Assembly (NCBI GenBank): GCA_035686605.1
Contig: DASRZI010000479.1
Location: forward strand, 1 to 23,008
Origin: UBA11865 sp035686605
GTDB taxonomy: Bacteria > Chloroflexota > Anaerolineae > Promineifilales > Promineifilaceae
DNA: 23,008 nt
Direction: 5' to 3'
Positions 21,759 through 23,008 of this stretch are shown piece by piece. Numbering within the stretch: position 1 is the first letter of the stretch; each line of letters opens with the position of its first letter. The position numbers and the translations under genes were made by a program. The notes below the pieces were generated by a model. That model was not told the origin of the DNA. It searched no databases and saw only the letters and a list, made by a program, of their open reading frames with translations.

Positions 21759-23008
21759 ATGCCGAGGTTTTTCATGTATCATCAACCTTTCAATAAGTTC
21801 CGATGCTTCATTCTGACGCTTATTATCATAGCAAGTGTTGTCGCCGGCGTTTCTGCACAGGAAGATTCAATTGCCCCGCCAGAGATCGCTGGTGAAGCCA
21901 TCTATATTCCATTTCCCATCCAGATTATTCTGGATGGGGATCTGTCAGATTGGGCTGGCATCCCTTTCATAACAGTCACAAAAGGAACGATGGTGTCTGA
22001 GATTCCTGGAGAAAACGATCAGTTCACCTTCGCCGTCGCCGCAGACATGGAAAACATCTATATGGCCATGACAATGGCCGACATAAACATCATCACCCAG
22101 CAACACGGCGAAGAAACCTGGAACGAAGACTCGTTGGAGTTCTTTTTCAACTTTACCGATGACATCAATGCCAGATCCTACGATGTAGGCATATTCCAGA
22201 TCAGGCTAATCCCTGCTGATATTGGAAATGATGATCCAAACACCCTGACCGTCGCTGGATCATATAACACCGACGCAGCGGTAACTGGGCACGTATTCGA
22301 AACTGAAGATGGCTGGGGTCTAGAAGCTGCTTTTCCCATAACCGAATTCATGTTCCCCGAACACGGGGAACAGGTCGGCTTTCAAGCCCAAGCAAACGGC
22401 GCTACCGAGTCCAACAGAAACGTGAAACTCATCTGGTCCAATGCTGATACCACCGACGACTCGTGGCGCGATCCAAGCCTCTTTGGTACGGCTATCTTCT
22501 TTGAAGTCGGGCAAACCGATATTCCCACGCCGGGTGATCGAGTACAAGCAGAACCCGAGGTCGAGATCGAACCCTTAACGGTGATGATAAGTGTCAACCA
22601 GGTTGGATATCACCCTGATTCGCCAAAAATCGCCGCCTTTTCACAGGATGATAGCAATCCAGTTACCTGGAGTCTTCAGCAAGACGGAGTAGAAAAAGCA
22701 TCTGGTGAGACCTTACTAATCGGCGACGATTCTTCAAGCGGCGACTTTGTCCATCAGATTGATTTCTCTAATTTCAGAGAGCCTGGAGAAGGTTACCAGC
22801 TGGCGATTGATACCATGAGCAGTGAACCGTTCAATATATCGAGCTCGATATATTCAGATCTTAAGCTGGACGCGTTGGCCTATTTCTATCTTAATCGCAG
22901 CGGCCTCGAAATTGAGGAAGATTACGCGGGTGATTGGGCACGACCTGCAGGGCATTTGACTGATGACAATGTAACCTGCTTCATGGGCAAGGATGCAAAT
23001 GGGAACGA
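21759..23008 (+). CDS. Secreted GH9 endoglucanase with CBM9-like and Ig-like N-terminal domains (cut by window edge)
   Basis: The frame is open from ATG 21759 (AGGGAG six bases upstream) to the right edge: 416 codons, 3' end missing. Residues 1-33 are a signal peptide (CFILTLIIIASVVAGVSA, cleavage before Gln34). Residues 55-250 form a CBM9-like module, opening with ILDGDLSDWAGIPF and containing WNEDSLEFFFNFTDD, which in relatives binds carbohydrate. Residues 277-362 are the Ig-like CelD_N domain that precedes many GH9 catalytic domains (ISVNQVGYHPDSPKIAAF). From about 366 the GH9 catalytic (alpha/alpha)6 barrel begins (SDLKLDALAYFYLNRSG). The nucleophile/acid residues would lie beyond the edge. 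It would cut cellulose or related beta-glucans outside the cell, feeding the divergent GH3 enzyme. Confidence 0.88.
   Translation, partial: MPRFFMYHQPFNKFRCFILTLIIIASVVAGVSAQEDSIAPPEIAGEAIYIPFPIQIILDGDLSDWAGIPFITVTKGTMVSEIPGENDQFTFAVAADMENIYMAMTMADINIITQQHGEETWNEDSLEFFFNFTDDINARSYDVGIFQIRLIPADIGNDDPNTLTVAGSYNTDAAVTGHVFETEDGWGLEAAFPITEFMFPEHGEQVGFQAQANGATESNRNVKLIWSNADTTDDSWRDPSLFGTAIFFEVGQTDIPTPGDRVQAEPEVEIEPLTVMISVNQVGYHPDSPKIAAFSQDDSNPVTWSLQQDGVEKASGETLLIGDDSSSGDFVHQIDFSNFREPGEGYQLAIDTMSSEPFNISSSIYSDLKLDALAYFYLNRSGLEIEEDYAGDWARPAGHLTDDNVTCFMGKDANGN
22833..22854. repeat. Perfect 22-bp palindrome inside the GH9 gene
   Basis: The half-site AATATATCGAG is followed directly by its exact reverse complement, giving a gapless 11+11 dyad. 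It lies within the codons for FNISSSIYS at the junction between the Ig-like and catalytic domains. It may be chance, a cruciform-prone site or a regulator site. Confidence 0.7.

Overview
The window looks like a chromosomal segment of a Chloroflexota bacterium, probably of the Anaerolineae/Caldilineae type. This is inferred from protein style, not from a marker gene. The clues are a polymerase/ligase-type membrane protein with an NBR1-like Ig insert, a Ser/Thr kinase fused through one membrane helix to a long TPR array, a group 3b [NiFe] hydrogenase operon led by a small cNMP-domain protein, and several TTG starts backed by good Shine-Dalgarno (SD) sequences. No rRNA, tRNA, CRISPR array, integrase or intact insertion sequence was seen.

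Region 1 (1-6039) is a surface-polysaccharide locus. On the minus strand are a large polytopic membrane protein (2305-4395, true start unclear), an O-antigen ligase/polymerase-type protein (496-2301) and a second, overlapping ligase-like gene that runs off the left edge. A GT4 glycosyltransferase (4915-6039) faces the other way.

Region 2 (6147-9619) is a probable two-gene unit on the minus strand: the kinase-TPR receptor followed by a pentapeptide-repeat protein. Next comes a poorly coding stretch (about 9620-11265) holding one small predicted membrane protein, a C7A8 homopolymer and a hairpin, then an aldo/keto reductase (11266-12273, minus).

Region 3 (12469-17636) is a tight plus-strand operon for a cytoplasmic NAD(P)-linked group 3b [NiFe] hydrogenase (sulfhydrogenase type). 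It encodes a cNMP-domain protein, the beta (Fe-S), gamma (flavin), delta (small) and alpha (large) subunits, and the C-terminal maturation protease. A 38-codon ORF with a very good ribosome-binding site sits exactly between the small and large subunit genes. A flavin monooxygenase-like gene (17797-19029, minus) converges on the operon.

Region 4 (19574-23008) is a cellulose/beta-glucan utilisation locus. A lipoprotein GH3 beta-glucosidase (minus) is divergent from a secreted CBM9-like + Ig-like + GH9 endoglucanase that is cut by the right edge. The spacer upstream of both carries a tandem 12-bp repeat. The spacer between the GH3 gene and the flavoprotein holds a long inverted repeat that looks like a dispersed palindromic element.

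The best candidates for something undescribed are the small ORF inside the hydrogenase operon and the short cNMP protein that lacks both a DNA-binding domain and the usual nucleotide-binding residues. The rest is mostly recognisable families in informative arrangements.
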